A stretch of 43,400 bases of DNA from Solirubrobacterales bacterium. GTDB lineage: Bacteria; Actinomycetota; Thermoleophilia; Solirubrobacterales; 70-9. Position numbers and translations under genes: made by a program. Shown piece by piece: positions 27,515-34,655 of the stretch. Each line of letters opens with the position of its first letter. The first letter of the stretch is position 1. The notes beneath the pieces are model-generated. The model ran no database searches and was not told the DNA's origin. It saw only the letters and a list, made by a program, of their open reading frames with translations. The stretch is from positions 1 through 43,400 of the forward strand of contig JANWHW010000031.1 of the NCBI GenBank assembly GCA_025450195.1, written 5' to 3'.

Positions 27515-29121
27515 CCAAGCGCGACTGGCGCTACTACCGTGCGCGCTCCCGGGCTCGCACGCGGAATCGAGAGCGCACTCAACCGAGGAGCGCGTCGGAG
27601 GCGGTCGATCGGTTGCTGCGGGAGCGGCTTGGGAAACGTGGCTTTCCGGCCTCGCTCGAGGCCGAAGCCGGCCGCCTCGCCGATGCGCTCGAGGGGGAGC
27701 CGACGCCCCGCCGCGACCTCACCGCTCTGCCCACCTTCACCGTCGATCCAGCTACTGCACACGACTTCGACGATGCGGTTTCCGCTCAGCGGGAGGGAGA
27801 TTCGGTACGGCTTTGGATCCACATTGCCGATGTCGCGGCCCATGTGCCACCGGGCTCGCCGCTCGACCTCGAGGCGAGGCGCCGCGCCAACAGCACCTAC
27901 GCTCCCGGGGCGGTCGAGCCGATGCTTCCTCATGCGCTGAGCGAGCAGGCCTGCAGCCTCGCTCCTGATGTAGAGCGCCTCGCGGTTACCGCGGAGATCG
28001 AGCTGGGCCCGGCCGGAGAGCCACGAGCCACCGGCTTCTACCGCAGCCGAATTCGCTCCGATGCGCGGCTCAACTACGACGAGCTGGATCGGATCTTCGG
28101 CGGTCGCTCCACGCCTCCAGCGCACATTGCCGAACCGCTCACCGCGGCCCGCGAGGCCGCCGCGGCGCTTGGCGAGCGGCAAGGCGCCGCTGGCCTTGAC
28201 GTCGACTCATCCGAGCCGGAGTTCCGCTTCGATTCGGCCGGAAACGTGATCGCCGCTCGCGCTGTAGAGCAGACCGAGTCGCACAAGCTGATCGAGCGGC
28301 TGATGGTCCTCACCAACGAACAGGTTGCTCAGCTGCTGGATCGCAAGCGCGTGCCGACCGTCTACCGCGTCCATGCACAGCCAGACCCCCAGCGGATCGA
28401 ACGGCTGATCGCCCAACTGAAAGCCTTGGGCATTCCCACGCCTCCGGTCCGCGAGATGCTCGCACCGGGCCAGGCCGGCGAGGTTGCGATTGAAGCAAGC
28501 CGGTTGGTGCGAGAGGAGGCCGCTCGGCGCGGACATGGCCGGGGGGCGTATACATCGCTCGTGCTGCGATCCCTCAAGCAGGCTCAGTACAACGAGCGCA
28601 ACAGCGGCCACGCCGGGCTGGGAAGCCCTGCCTATTGCCACTTCACTTCGCCGATTCGGCGCTACCCCGATTTGATCGTCCACCGGGCGCTGCTGGCGGC
28701 GCTGGGCGAGGGCGAGCGGGCTCCCCGCGCCACCGAGGCACGGGAGGCCGCCTGGCACTGCAGCGAACAGGAGCGTGAGTCGATGCGAATCGAGCGGGGG
28801 GCGGACGACATCTGCGCCGCCTTTCTGCTCGGCAACGAGCTGCGTGAGCGCGGCGAGGAGGTGGAGTTCGAGGGGGAGGTCTCAGGGGTCGTTCGCGGTG
28901 GCGCCTTCATCGCCTTCGGCGGCGAGCTGGGCGATGTATATGAGGGCTTTGTACCGGCCCGGTTGCTGGGCGCCGATCGGTTCGAGTTGAACGAGACCGA
29001 GACCGCTCTGGAATCCAGTGGGACGGGTGGGGCGTTTCGCCTGGGGGACCCGATGTCGGTGCGGGTGAGCGCGGTGAACGCCCCTCGTGGTCGCGTCGAT
29101 CTTGCTCCTGCCCATGGCTAA
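27511..29121 (+). CDS. rnr: RNase II/RNase R family 3'-5' exoribonuclease
   Basis: This 536-residue processive exoribonuclease has the RNB catalytic domain, with metal-binding Asp79, Asp85, Asp87 and Asp88 in VDPATAHDFDDAVSA. Further RNB blocks are LWIHIADVAAHVPPGSPLD, RIRSDARLNYDELD and YCHFTSPIRRYPDLIVHRALLA spread over the middle. The C-terminal S1 RNA-binding domain starts near residue 450 (FEGEVSGVVRGGAFIAF). The N-terminal cold-shock/OB domains of full RNase R are missing, replaced by a ~45-residue basic arginine-rich segment. It is therefore shorter than RNase R (700-800). The ATGA overlap with the S41 protease and an 8-base overlap with smpB suggest coupled expression. Confidence 0.92.
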   Translation: MTKRDWRYYRARSRARTRNRERTQPRSASEAVDRLLRERLGKRGFPASLEAEAGRLADALEGEPTPRRDLTALPTFTVDPATAHDFDDAVSAQREGDSVRLWIHIADVAAHVPPGSPLDLEARRRANSTYAPGAVEPMLPHALSEQACSLAPDVERLAVTAEIELGPAGEPRATGFYRSRIRSDARLNYDELDRIFGGRSTPPAHIAEPLTAAREAAAALGERQGAAGLDVDSSEPEFRFDSAGNVIAARAVEQTESHKLIERLMVLTNEQVAQLLDRKRVPTVYRVHAQPDPQRIERLIAQLKALGIPTPPVREMLAPGQAGEVAIEASRLVREEAARRGHGRGAYTSLVLRSLKQAQYNERNSGHAGLGSPAYCHFTSPIRRYPDLIVHRALLAALGEGERAPRATEAREAAWHCSEQERESMRIERGADDICAAFLLGNELRERGEEVEFEGEVSGVVRGGAFIAFGGELGDVYEGFVPARLLGADRFELNETETALESSGTGGAFRLGDPMSVRVSAVNAPRGRVDLAPAHG

Positions 29122-29599
29122 GGCGGGCAAGAAGAAACGCGCACCGGCGTCGGGCGATGTCGCCACCAATCGCCGCGCACGTCACAAGTTCGAGCTTGTC
29201 GAGAAGATCGAGGCCGGGATCGTCCTGAGTGGCACTGAGGTGAAGTCGCTTCGAAACGGCAAGGCGCAGATGGTCGACGCATACGCTGTCGTCAACGACG
29301 GCGAGGTGTGGTTGCGCAACCTCCACATCCCGCCATACGAGCATGCAAGCCGGGAGAACCACGAGCCTGAGCGGCCCCGCAAACTCCTCCTGCACCGAGT
29401 CGAGATCGAGCGCCTGATCGGCAAGACCGCACAGCGCGGCTTGACGTTGATACCAACTCGAATCTACTTCAAGGGGCCTCGTGCGAAGGTTGAGTTGGCG
29501 CTGGCCCGCGGCAAGGAGGGTCGCGATCGCCGTCGCGAGATCGTGGAGCGCGAAACACGTCGCGAGGTCGAGCGCGAACTCAAGGGCAGAATGAGGTAG
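29114..29599 (+). CDS. smpB: SsrA-binding protein SmpB
   Basis: This 161-residue protein binds tmRNA and delivers it to stalled ribosomes. The OB-fold core shows NRRARHKFELVEKIEAGIVL, SGTEVKSLRNGKAQMVDAYA, HIPPYEHASRENHEP and RLIGKTAQRGLTLIPTRIYF. The basic C-terminal tail (about 130-161, RGKEGRDRRREI and following) would sit in the mRNA channel. The ATG at 29114 lies inside the end of rnr, 8 bases overlapping. Its RNA partner ssrA lies 3.4 kb downstream, with RNase R directly upstream. Confidence 0.96.
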   Translation: MAKAGKKKRAPASGDVATNRRARHKFELVEKIEAGIVLSGTEVKSLRNGKAQMVDAYAVVNDGEVWLRNLHIPPYEHASRENHEPERPRKLLLHRVEIERLIGKTAQRGLTLIPTRIYFKGPRAKVELALARGKEGRDRRREIVERETRREVERELKGRMR

Positions 29600-29602
29600 C
29601 TT
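29597..29602 (+). promoter_or_regulatory. Candidate -10 of leaderless transcript at 29610
   Basis: TAGCTT starts in the smpB stop codon and lies 7 bases before the ATG at 29610, which has no ribosome site. It fits the same leaderless arrangement seen before secA and nadC. Confidence 0.45.
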
Positions 29603-29609
29603 CGGGACT

Positions 29610-31454
29610 ATGCGTTATCGGTTTGCCCCGCTTTCGCTGGTAGCGACGCTTTTGTTGGCGTGTCTTTCGCCGTCACAAGCATGGGGTGACTCCTTTACAA
29701 ACAGGGTTGGTGACAACGTGAGCGACAACATCGAGTATCTAGTTGCAGGGTTGGTCGTGGCGATCCTGCTTCTCCTGCTTGTGGTCAGCATTGTCCAGCG
29801 GCGCGGCAAGAAAAAGGCCGAGAAAAAAGCTGGCGTAGGTCCACAGCCGGTAGCGGCGGCGGGCCCTCCCTCGGGCTCACGCACGAAGGCCCCCGCCTCC
29901 CCTCCTGCGCCACAGCCGGGGCCGGTCGCACCCCCCTTGGCCTCGCCGCCATCGGCTCCGCCGACCGCGGCATCACCTGCTTCGACTTCCCCAGCCCCAA
30001 CCCCGCCGCCACCGCCGGCAAATGCCAAGGAGAAGCGAAAGCAGGCACGAGAGCAGCAGCGTGCCGCTCGCTTGGAACACCGCAAGCGGCGTCAGGAAGA
30101 GTCCAAGCGCCGTCGCGAAGAGCGGGCGAAGCAGCGAGCTGAGCGGCGCCATAAGCCCGGAGCCACCGGCCGCTCTGGACGGCGGGCGAAAAAGGACGCA
30201 GCGAAGGCGGAACGCGAGCTTGCCGCGGCCCGCGCCGCTCAAGAGCGAGAGCTGCTTGGGCAGCAGGCGACCCAGGTAACGGGCGTGGCCTTTCCGCTTT
30301 CCCCCGCACCTTCCGCGGCCGCTACGCCCCCCGCGCAGGCAGAGGCGGTGCCGCCAATTCAGGCTGGTGGGCCCGGTGCCGATGCACCAATCACCCCGGC
30401 TGCCCCGCTGCCACCTCCACCAGTCCCTCCGGTGGGCGCGGTGCCAACAGGCGGATATGGCCCGGCTTCCGAACAGCGTATGAGCCAGATCGGGGAGGAG
30501 CAGGCCACGCAGAGGTTCGAGCCGGTTGCCCCCACTCAGCCCACGCCGTCGATGGCTGTGCCGCCGACGCCGCCTTCTGGTGTCTCTGACCTCCAGGCCG
30601 CCGAACAGCGGCTGCAGGAGGAACAGAAGGCCCAGGAGCGCTCAATGACCGAGGCGCAGGAGCGTCTCAATGAAGTCGAGGAGCGGATCAAAGCGGCTGA
30701 GCACCGTCAGGTTGAGGCCGAGCGGATCGCCAAGCTGAAGGAGGAGGAAGCAGCACGCCAGCGGAAGCTGCAGGAGATCCAAGATGGGGTCGCTCAGGCA
30801 GAGGAGCGCGCTCGCGAAGCAGAGCGTCGTGCCGTGGAAGCCGAGCAGGCGGTTCTGCAGTCGGTTCAGGGGCCGCCCGTCCCTCCTCCGGCGCCTCAGC
30901 CGCCCATTCCATCCGTACAGCCGCCCCAGCCCCCGCCGATGGCACCGCCACCACCCCCGCAGCCGATGCAGCCACCACCTCCGCCTGCCCCACCTGTGGC
31001 TTCGCCCCCGCCGATGGCACCGCCACCACCCCCACAGCCGATGCAACCGCCGCCGCCTCCGGCAAGCCAGGTTTCGCCACCCCCGCAGCCGATGCAGCCA
31101 CCACCGCCGCCGCCTCCGGCAAGCCAGGTTTCGCCACCCCCACAGCCGGCGGCACCACCCCCAGCTGCTCCCTCCGAGCCGCCATCCCCGCCGATGGCAC
31201 CGCCTCCACCCCCACAGCCGATGCAACCGCCGGCAGAGTCCACACCGCCCGTGGTTCAGGGGGCCGGCGCTATCGAGCTCAACGCGATCAGCTTCGAGCA
31301 GCTTCGAGAGGAGGGCCTGTCGGTAACGCAGGCCACGCGCCTGCTCGCCCATCGCGAGCGGGTCGGTCGTTTCCAGTCGGTTGATGAAATCGACGAGATC
31401 GCCGGCCTTCCCTCCGATCTCGCCGAGGACCTGAAGCGCCGCTCGCGGGTCTAG
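29610..31454 (+). CDS. Membrane-anchored proline-rich coiled-coil protein with C-terminal helix-hairpin-helix
   Basis: I do not recognise this 614-residue protein as a known family. It starts with a likely signal peptide (cleavage near AWG-DS, residue 26), a short extracellular segment and one transmembrane helix (about 42-63) followed by basic residues, so the bulk should be cytoplasmic. Then come a Pro/Ala linker, a highly basic helical region (about 138-182), a second Pro-rich linker, a long charged coiled coil (about 328-420), a Pro/Gln/Met repeat region (about 424-545) with units like PPPMAPPPPPQPMQPP, and a C-terminal ~55-residue helix-hairpin-helix-like module (IELNAISFEQLREEGLSVTQ, then FQSVDEIDEIAGLPSDLAEDL). 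The last module resembles ComEA-type DNA-binding HhH. The architecture suggests a scaffold linking membrane and nucleic acid. Confidence 0.6.
   Translation: MRYRFAPLSLVATLLLACLSPSQAWGDSFTNRVGDNVSDNIEYLVAGLVVAILLLLLVVSIVQRRGKKKAEKKAGVGPQPVAAAGPPSGSRTKAPASPPAPQPGPVAPPLASPPSAPPTAASPASTSPAPTPPPPPANAKEKRKQAREQQRAARLEHRKRRQEESKRRREERAKQRAERRHKPGATGRSGRRAKKDAAKAERELAAARAAQERELLGQQATQVTGVAFPLSPAPSAAATPPAQAEAVPPIQAGGPGADAPITPAAPLPPPPVPPVGAVPTGGYGPASEQRMSQIGEEQATQRFEPVAPTQPTPSMAVPPTPPSGVSDLQAAEQRLQEEQKAQERSMTEAQERLNEVEERIKAAEHRQVEAERIAKLKEEEAARQRKLQEIQDGVAQAEERAREAERRAVEAEQAVLQSVQGPPVPPPAPQPPIPSVQPPQPPPMAPPPPPQPMQPPPPPAPPVASPPPMAPPPPPQPMQPPPPPASQVSPPPQPMQPPPPPPPASQVSPPPQPAAPPPAAPSEPPSPPMAPPPPPQPMQPPAESTPPVVQGAGAIELNAISFEQLREEGLSVTQATRLLAHRERVGRFQSVDEIDEIAGLPSDLAEDLKRRSRV
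30895..31240 (+). repeat. Degenerate tandem repeats coding Pro-Met-Gln-rich units
   Basis: Units with CCGATGGCACCGCC followed by CCGCAGCCGATGCA recur near 30940, 31015 and 31190, and GCAAGCCAGGTTTCGCCACC occurs at about 31061 and 31118. They stay in frame within the proline-rich region of the gene at 29610. These are coding repeats, not an array of mobile or CRISPR type. Confidence 0.75.
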
Positions 31455-31458
31455 AGGG

Positions 31459-31529
31459 TCTAGCGAAACCCCGCATGCCCCCGGCGGCGACGGACACGGC
31501 GCTGCGGCGTCCTCGGTCGCCCCGCTAGA
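31459..31529. terminator. Bidirectional terminator-like inverted repeat between convergent genes
   Basis: TCTAGCG (31459-31465) pairs with CGCTAGA (31523-31529). Inside, GGCGAC (31486-31491) pairs with GTCGCC (31516-31521), and GGAC (31492-31495) with GTCC (31509-31512). The lpd-like stop lies in the right arm. It probably ends transcription from both sides. Confidence 0.55.
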
Positions 31530-32901
31530 TCCCGTACTGCTCGAGCAGCTTCAGCCAGATCTCGCTTCGGCTCGGGTAGGCGGCCACCGCATGCCGCAAC
31601 CGCTCAAGTGGGACCTCGCCGACAATCGCGATCGTTGCGGCATGGAGGAAGTCGGCGGTCTCGAAGCCGCTGAAGGTGGCGCCGACGATCGTCTTGCGTG
31701 TCTCGTCGACGACCAGCCGAGAAGTCCCTCCGGTCCCCTTGCCCTGAAAGCTGGCGCCGGCCGTGCCGTCGGTCTCAACGTCTATCGCCCTGGCGTCGAT
31801 TCCCGCCTCCTCGGCCTGTGCCAGTGTCTGGCCGACCGCGGCAACCTGAGGATCGGTGAAAGTGACGCGCGGAGTGCCTAGCCCTTCGGCGATAGCCTCG
31901 ACATCTCGCCCCAGCACGTTCTCGGCGGCGACCCAGGCCTGGTACTTGCCCATATGGGTGAACAGTGCTCTGCCGTTGACGTCGCCGATCGCGTAGAGCC
32001 ACTCGCGACCGTCGACTCTCAGCCGCTTGTCGGTCTCGAGGAAGCCGTGCTTCCCTGGCTCGATCCCCGCCGACTCCAGCCCAATGCCCACGGTGCGTGG
32101 CTTGCGGCCAACGGCGACGAGGATCTCGGCGGCCTCGATCTGGCTGCCATCGCTTAACTCCACGGCGATACCGGCGCCTGCGTTCGAGACTCGTTCTGCA
32201 CGGACCCCGGTCCTCACGTCGATGCCATAAGCGGCGTGCAGCGAGGTGGCAACCTGCTCGCCCGCGAACGGCTCCTCACGCGGCAGCAGTCGCCCTTCGC
32301 CCTCGATCAGCGTCACCGTTGCCCCCAGCGTCGACCAGGCCTGCGCCAGCTCGGACCCGACCGGCCCGCCGCCGAGGACCACCATGCTCTCCGGCGTCTG
32401 CTTGGCGGTCGTCGCATCGCGGTTGTTCCAGGCTCGAACCGAGTCGAGGCCCTCTACGGGTGGCATTGCGGCGCCGCTGCCGGTCGCCACGATCACCGCC
32501 TTTCTGGCGCTCAGCACGGCGTCGCCAACGACTACTCGCCGCTCGCCGTCCAACCTCCCCTCACCGCGGAACAGCTCGATTCCTCGCTCTTCCAGCCAGG
32601 GGAGCTGACCCGAGTCGTCGAGATCGTGGATGACCTCGTCGCGCCGGTCGAGCACCGCTTGGGCTTCGAGGCTGCCACCCAAGGCCTCGGCGACGCCGGG
32701 CACCCGCTTCGCCTCGGCGAGCAACTCGGAAGGGCGCAACAGGGCCTTCGACGGCATGCAGGCGTAATAGGAGCACTCGCCGCCGACCAGATGCTGCTCG
32801 ACGATCGCGACCGTGAGCCCGCCGTCGGCCAGCCGCCCCGCGCAAACCTCGCCGGGAGCGCCGGCGCCGATCACGATCGCGTCGAACTCGTGCTCGCTCA
32901 T
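31525..32901 (-). CDS. Pyridine nucleotide-disulfide oxidoreductase (dihydrolipoamide dehydrogenase-like)
   Basis: This 458-residue FAD flavoprotein has the N-terminal GxGxxG motif VIGAGAPGEVCAGRLA, a redox-active disulfide Cys43/Cys48 in GGECSYYACMPSKALL, the NAD(P)-binding VVLGGGPVGSELAQAWSTLG, the second FAD motif LYAIGDVNGRALFTHM and the C-terminal dimerisation domain. In dihydrolipoamide dehydrogenase the end carries an HPT..E dyad that gives the catalytic base. Here the matching sequence is AAYPSRSE, so Tyr442 replaces the His while Glu447 is kept. It may therefore be a quinone or other disulfide reductase rather than E3 of 2-oxoacid dehydrogenases. No partner genes are nearby. It diverges from ssrA. 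Confidence 0.85.
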   Translation of the reverse strand: MSEHEFDAIVIGAGAPGEVCAGRLADGGLTVAIVEQHLVGGECSYYACMPSKALLRPSELLAEAKRVPGVAEALGGSLEAQAVLDRRDEVIHDLDDSGQLPWLEERGIELFRGEGRLDGERRVVVGDAVLSARKAVIVATGSGAAMPPVEGLDSVRAWNNRDATTAKQTPESMVVLGGGPVGSELAQAWSTLGATVTLIEGEGRLLPREEPFAGEQVATSLHAAYGIDVRTGVRAERVSNAGAGIAVELSDGSQIEAAEILVAVGRKPRTVGIGLESAGIEPGKHGFLETDKRLRVDGREWLYAIGDVNGRALFTHMGKYQAWVAAENVLGRDVEAIAEGLGTPRVTFTDPQVAAVGQTLAQAEEAGIDARAIDVETDGTAGASFQGKGTGGTSRLVVDETRKTIVGATFSGFETADFLHAATIAIVGEVPLERLRHAVAAYPSRSEIWLKLLEQYGI

Positions 32902-32921
32902 CCGAGGGCCTGGTACCCGTA

Positions 32922-32952
32922 TTGCACTGCGGCCACCCCGGCACCGTACAAT
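32922..32952 (+). promoter_or_regulatory. Candidate ssrA promoter
   Basis: TTGCAC (32922-32927) and TACAAT (32947-32952) are 19 bases apart. The spacer is long but the -10 is strong. The 13-bp AT-rich palindrome CGAATTGAATTCG (32953-32965) follows at the expected start point. A short 5' leader would be removed by RNase P to give the mature end at 32975. Confidence 0.5.
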
Positions 32953-32974
32953 CGAATTGAATTCGACATAGCAC

Positions 32975-33333
32975 GGGGGCGACAGGCTTCGACTTGGCCG
33001 ATCCGTGCGAATGGTTGCAGGTCGAGGTGGTCGGAGGCCTCGTTAAACACCGGCACCAACCAATACGTGCGGACCATGAGTTCGCCCTCGCTGCTTAGTC
33101 AATAGCTAAGCGATGAGAGTCGGCCCTCTTTCGCCCGCGGAGAGGGGCACCGGCTTCAAATTGCGGGCTTACCAAGGCGGATCGCCCCGTCCGCCAGGGG
33201 ACATTTCAGAGGGCTTTATCTCCCGCAGTGCCCGCCGGCGCGGACCCCGGGAGACGAGAATCAAGCGCCGGCTAAACCTGTAGAAGCCTTCGCGCTACGA
33301 CCAAGGACGTGGGTTCGAATCCCACCGCCTCCA
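32975..33333 (+). ncRNA. ssrA: Transfer-messenger RNA (tmRNA)
   Basis: tmRNA rescues stalled ribosomes and tags the nascent chain. The acceptor stem is GGGGGCG (32975-32981) with CGCCTCC (33326-33332), which contains the G3-U70 pair needed for alanylation, and the discriminator is A33333. The T arm is GTGGG-TTCGAAT-CCCAC (33309-33325). The 3' CCA is not encoded. The CCTCGTTAAAC motif (near 33038) precedes the message part. The tag frame is 33069-33098: GCG GAC CAT GAG TTC GCC CTC GCT GCT TAG, giving A(ADHEFALAA), with the canonical ALAA end for ClpXP. About 359 bases fits a one-piece tmRNA. SmpB and RNase R are encoded 3.4-5.5 kb upstream. Confidence 0.95.
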
Positions 33334-33408
33334 TAAAACTGTTTTGCTTCGCTGACGAGTGGTCGTTTGTGGCGCTCTTGCTTCCCGCGCGAAGCGGCAC
33401 AGCCCAAG

Positions 33409-34179
33409 TCATCGTCCGGGGGGCTCAGGCCGCCAAATCTTCCCCTCGATTCCGTAGGCGGGGTCAGCCAGCGGACCAAGGACTCGCAACTCCGCTTCGT
33501 GCTCGCTCATGACCAGAGCGGAGACCGCCGCGTCGAAGGCATCTTCGGAGCCGGCGGCCCGCTCGAGAAGGTCCCTCGGCTGCTCGGGGAAGTGCTCGAC
33601 CAGATAGTCGTGTCGCGCCGACCACTTGCCCTTGTTGACGGGACCGGTCAGCGCGCGCGGATAGATCTCCACCACGCGCGGCCATCCCTCGGAGAACGGC
33701 CAGATGCCGAAGCCGTTCTTGGCAAGCGTTAACAGGTGCGGCATCCCGCGAACCGATCCGGTGCCCACGGCACCGGCGCCGCCGATCTGAAAGACGGACT
33801 TCGCACGCACCGCATCCTCGCTGATCTCGGTTTGCCTGTAGAGCCGTGCTTTCGGATGGGGATTCCGCTTACCGGGGCGCCCCCAGAAGGGGGCTTCGCA
33901 ACCATCAAGCAGATCCTCGCCCCCATGCGCCATCGCCGACCACACGTCCTCCCCGCTGGACCAACCATTCTCCTCGCACCACCACGCGGGGAACGAAAAG
34001 GCGAAGTCCAGTCCAATAACCATGCTGGGTTCGGCCTCACCAAGCTCAAGAAGCTTCGCGATGAGCTCATCGCGGTCGAGCCCGTTTCTCAGCTCAGTCA
34101 GCCTGCCGTCGCGGACTTCGGCTTGCCAGAGAGACTCCTCCGGCCCTTTGGCCTTGCCAGACCAGTCGACGGCGATCAT
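33409..34179 (-). CDS. DUF429-like protein (predicted RNase H-fold)
   Basis: This 256-residue protein, counted from the ATG at 34179, begins MIAVDWSGKAKG, which looks like the first strand and acidic residue of an RNase H-like fold. IGLDFAFSFPAWW and EDAFDAAVSALVMSEHEAE provide further acidic positions. The pattern is similar to the DUF429 family of predicted nucleases; no activity is established for it. A TTG at 34230 could add 17 unconvincing residues. It follows the wHTH regulator by 91 bases on the same strand and converges with ssrA; whether it belongs to the pst-linked operon is unclear. Confidence 0.6.
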   Translation of the reverse strand: MIAVDWSGKAKGPEESLWQAEVRDGRLTELRNGLDRDELIAKLLELGEAEPSMVIGLDFAFSFPAWWCEENGWSSGEDVWSAMAHGGEDLLDGCEAPFWGRPGKRNPHPKARLYRQTEISEDAVRAKSVFQIGGAGAVGTGSVRGMPHLLTLAKNGFGIWPFSEGWPRVVEIYPRALTGPVNKGKWSARHDYLVEHFPEQPRDLLERAAGSEDAFDAAVSALVMSEHEAELRVLGPLADPAYGIEGKIWRPEPPGR

Positions 34180-34270
34180 TTTCACGAGACGATAGTCGCA
34201 GTTCTTTGTGGAGCAGACGCTGTTGCGCAAAGCGGCGGTCGGCGATGTGCCAATGGGCTTGCCGAGGCCC

Positions 34271-34561
34271 TCAGTCTTCTGGCGAGAAGCGATAGCCGAT
34301 TCCGCTGTGGGTATGGATCAGCTCGCGGCCAGGCATGGCCTCGGCCAGCTTCGTGCGCAGGCGGCTGATGTAGACATCCACCGAGCGGTCGCTTCGTCGC
34401 CACTGCCGCCCCCATACTTCCCCGTAGAGTTCCTCGCGCGTCACGATTCGCTGGGGACGGGACGCCAGAACGGTCAGAAGCCGCAGCTCGCGCGCGGTCA
34501 GGCTGAGGGGCCGCCCGTCAACGAGAGCGGTGTGCTCTTCGGGAAGGATCTCCAGTGCCAT
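34271..34561 (-). CDS. Receiverless OmpR/PhoB-type winged-helix DNA-binding protein
   Basis: This is a complete C-terminal effector domain of the OmpR/PhoB family, standing alone with 96 residues from the ATG at 34561. Motifs are PLSLTARELRLLTVLASRP, the recognition-helix region TREELYGEVWGRQWRRSDRSVDVYISRLRTKL and the wing HTHSGIGYRFSPED. The receiver domain with its phosphorylatable Asp is absent, and the upstream sequence is non-coding, so this is not a frameshifted gene. A TTG at 34594 in frame would add 11 residues but lies only 4 bases from the repeat array. It is the last clearly operon-like gene after the pst cluster and is preceded by a four-unit 11-bp repeat array, so it may regulate phosphate genes including itself. 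Confidence 0.8.
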   Translation of the reverse strand: MALEILPEEHTALVDGRPLSLTARELRLLTVLASRPQRIVTREELYGEVWGRQWRRSDRSVDVYISRLRTKLAEAMPGRELIHTHSGIGYRFSPED

Positions 34562-34597
34562 CGATGCCGAGAGAATCGTCCCCCCGGGTGGCAACGC

Positions 34598-34636
34598 GGT
34601 TACGGGGCGGTAAAGGCGGTGTGAACGGCTTGTGAA
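34598..34636 (-). promoter_or_regulatory. PHO-box-like array upstream of the receiverless regulator
   Basis: Read on the - strand, the hexamers TTCACA (34636-34631), TTCACA (34625-34620), TTTACC (34614-34609) and GTAACC (34603-34598) start exactly 11 bases apart. This is the repeat length and the TTCAC core of actinobacterial PhoP/PhoB boxes (direct repeats of 11 bp). Confidence 0.6.
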
Positions 34637-34655
34637 AACAGATCAAGCCGATGCG

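Noticed and set aside
30895-31240. Repeat array that could look like CRISPR
   Set aside because: Repeats are in frame, vary in length, lack unique spacers and encode Pro-rich protein units.
33334-33360. AAAACTGTTTT after ssrA as a terminator
   Set aside because: Only a four-base stem is possible; too weak to call.
33333-33408. Integration site at the 3' end of tmRNA
   Set aside because: ssrA is a common phage attachment site, but no integrase gene or direct repeat of the tmRNA end is present downstream.
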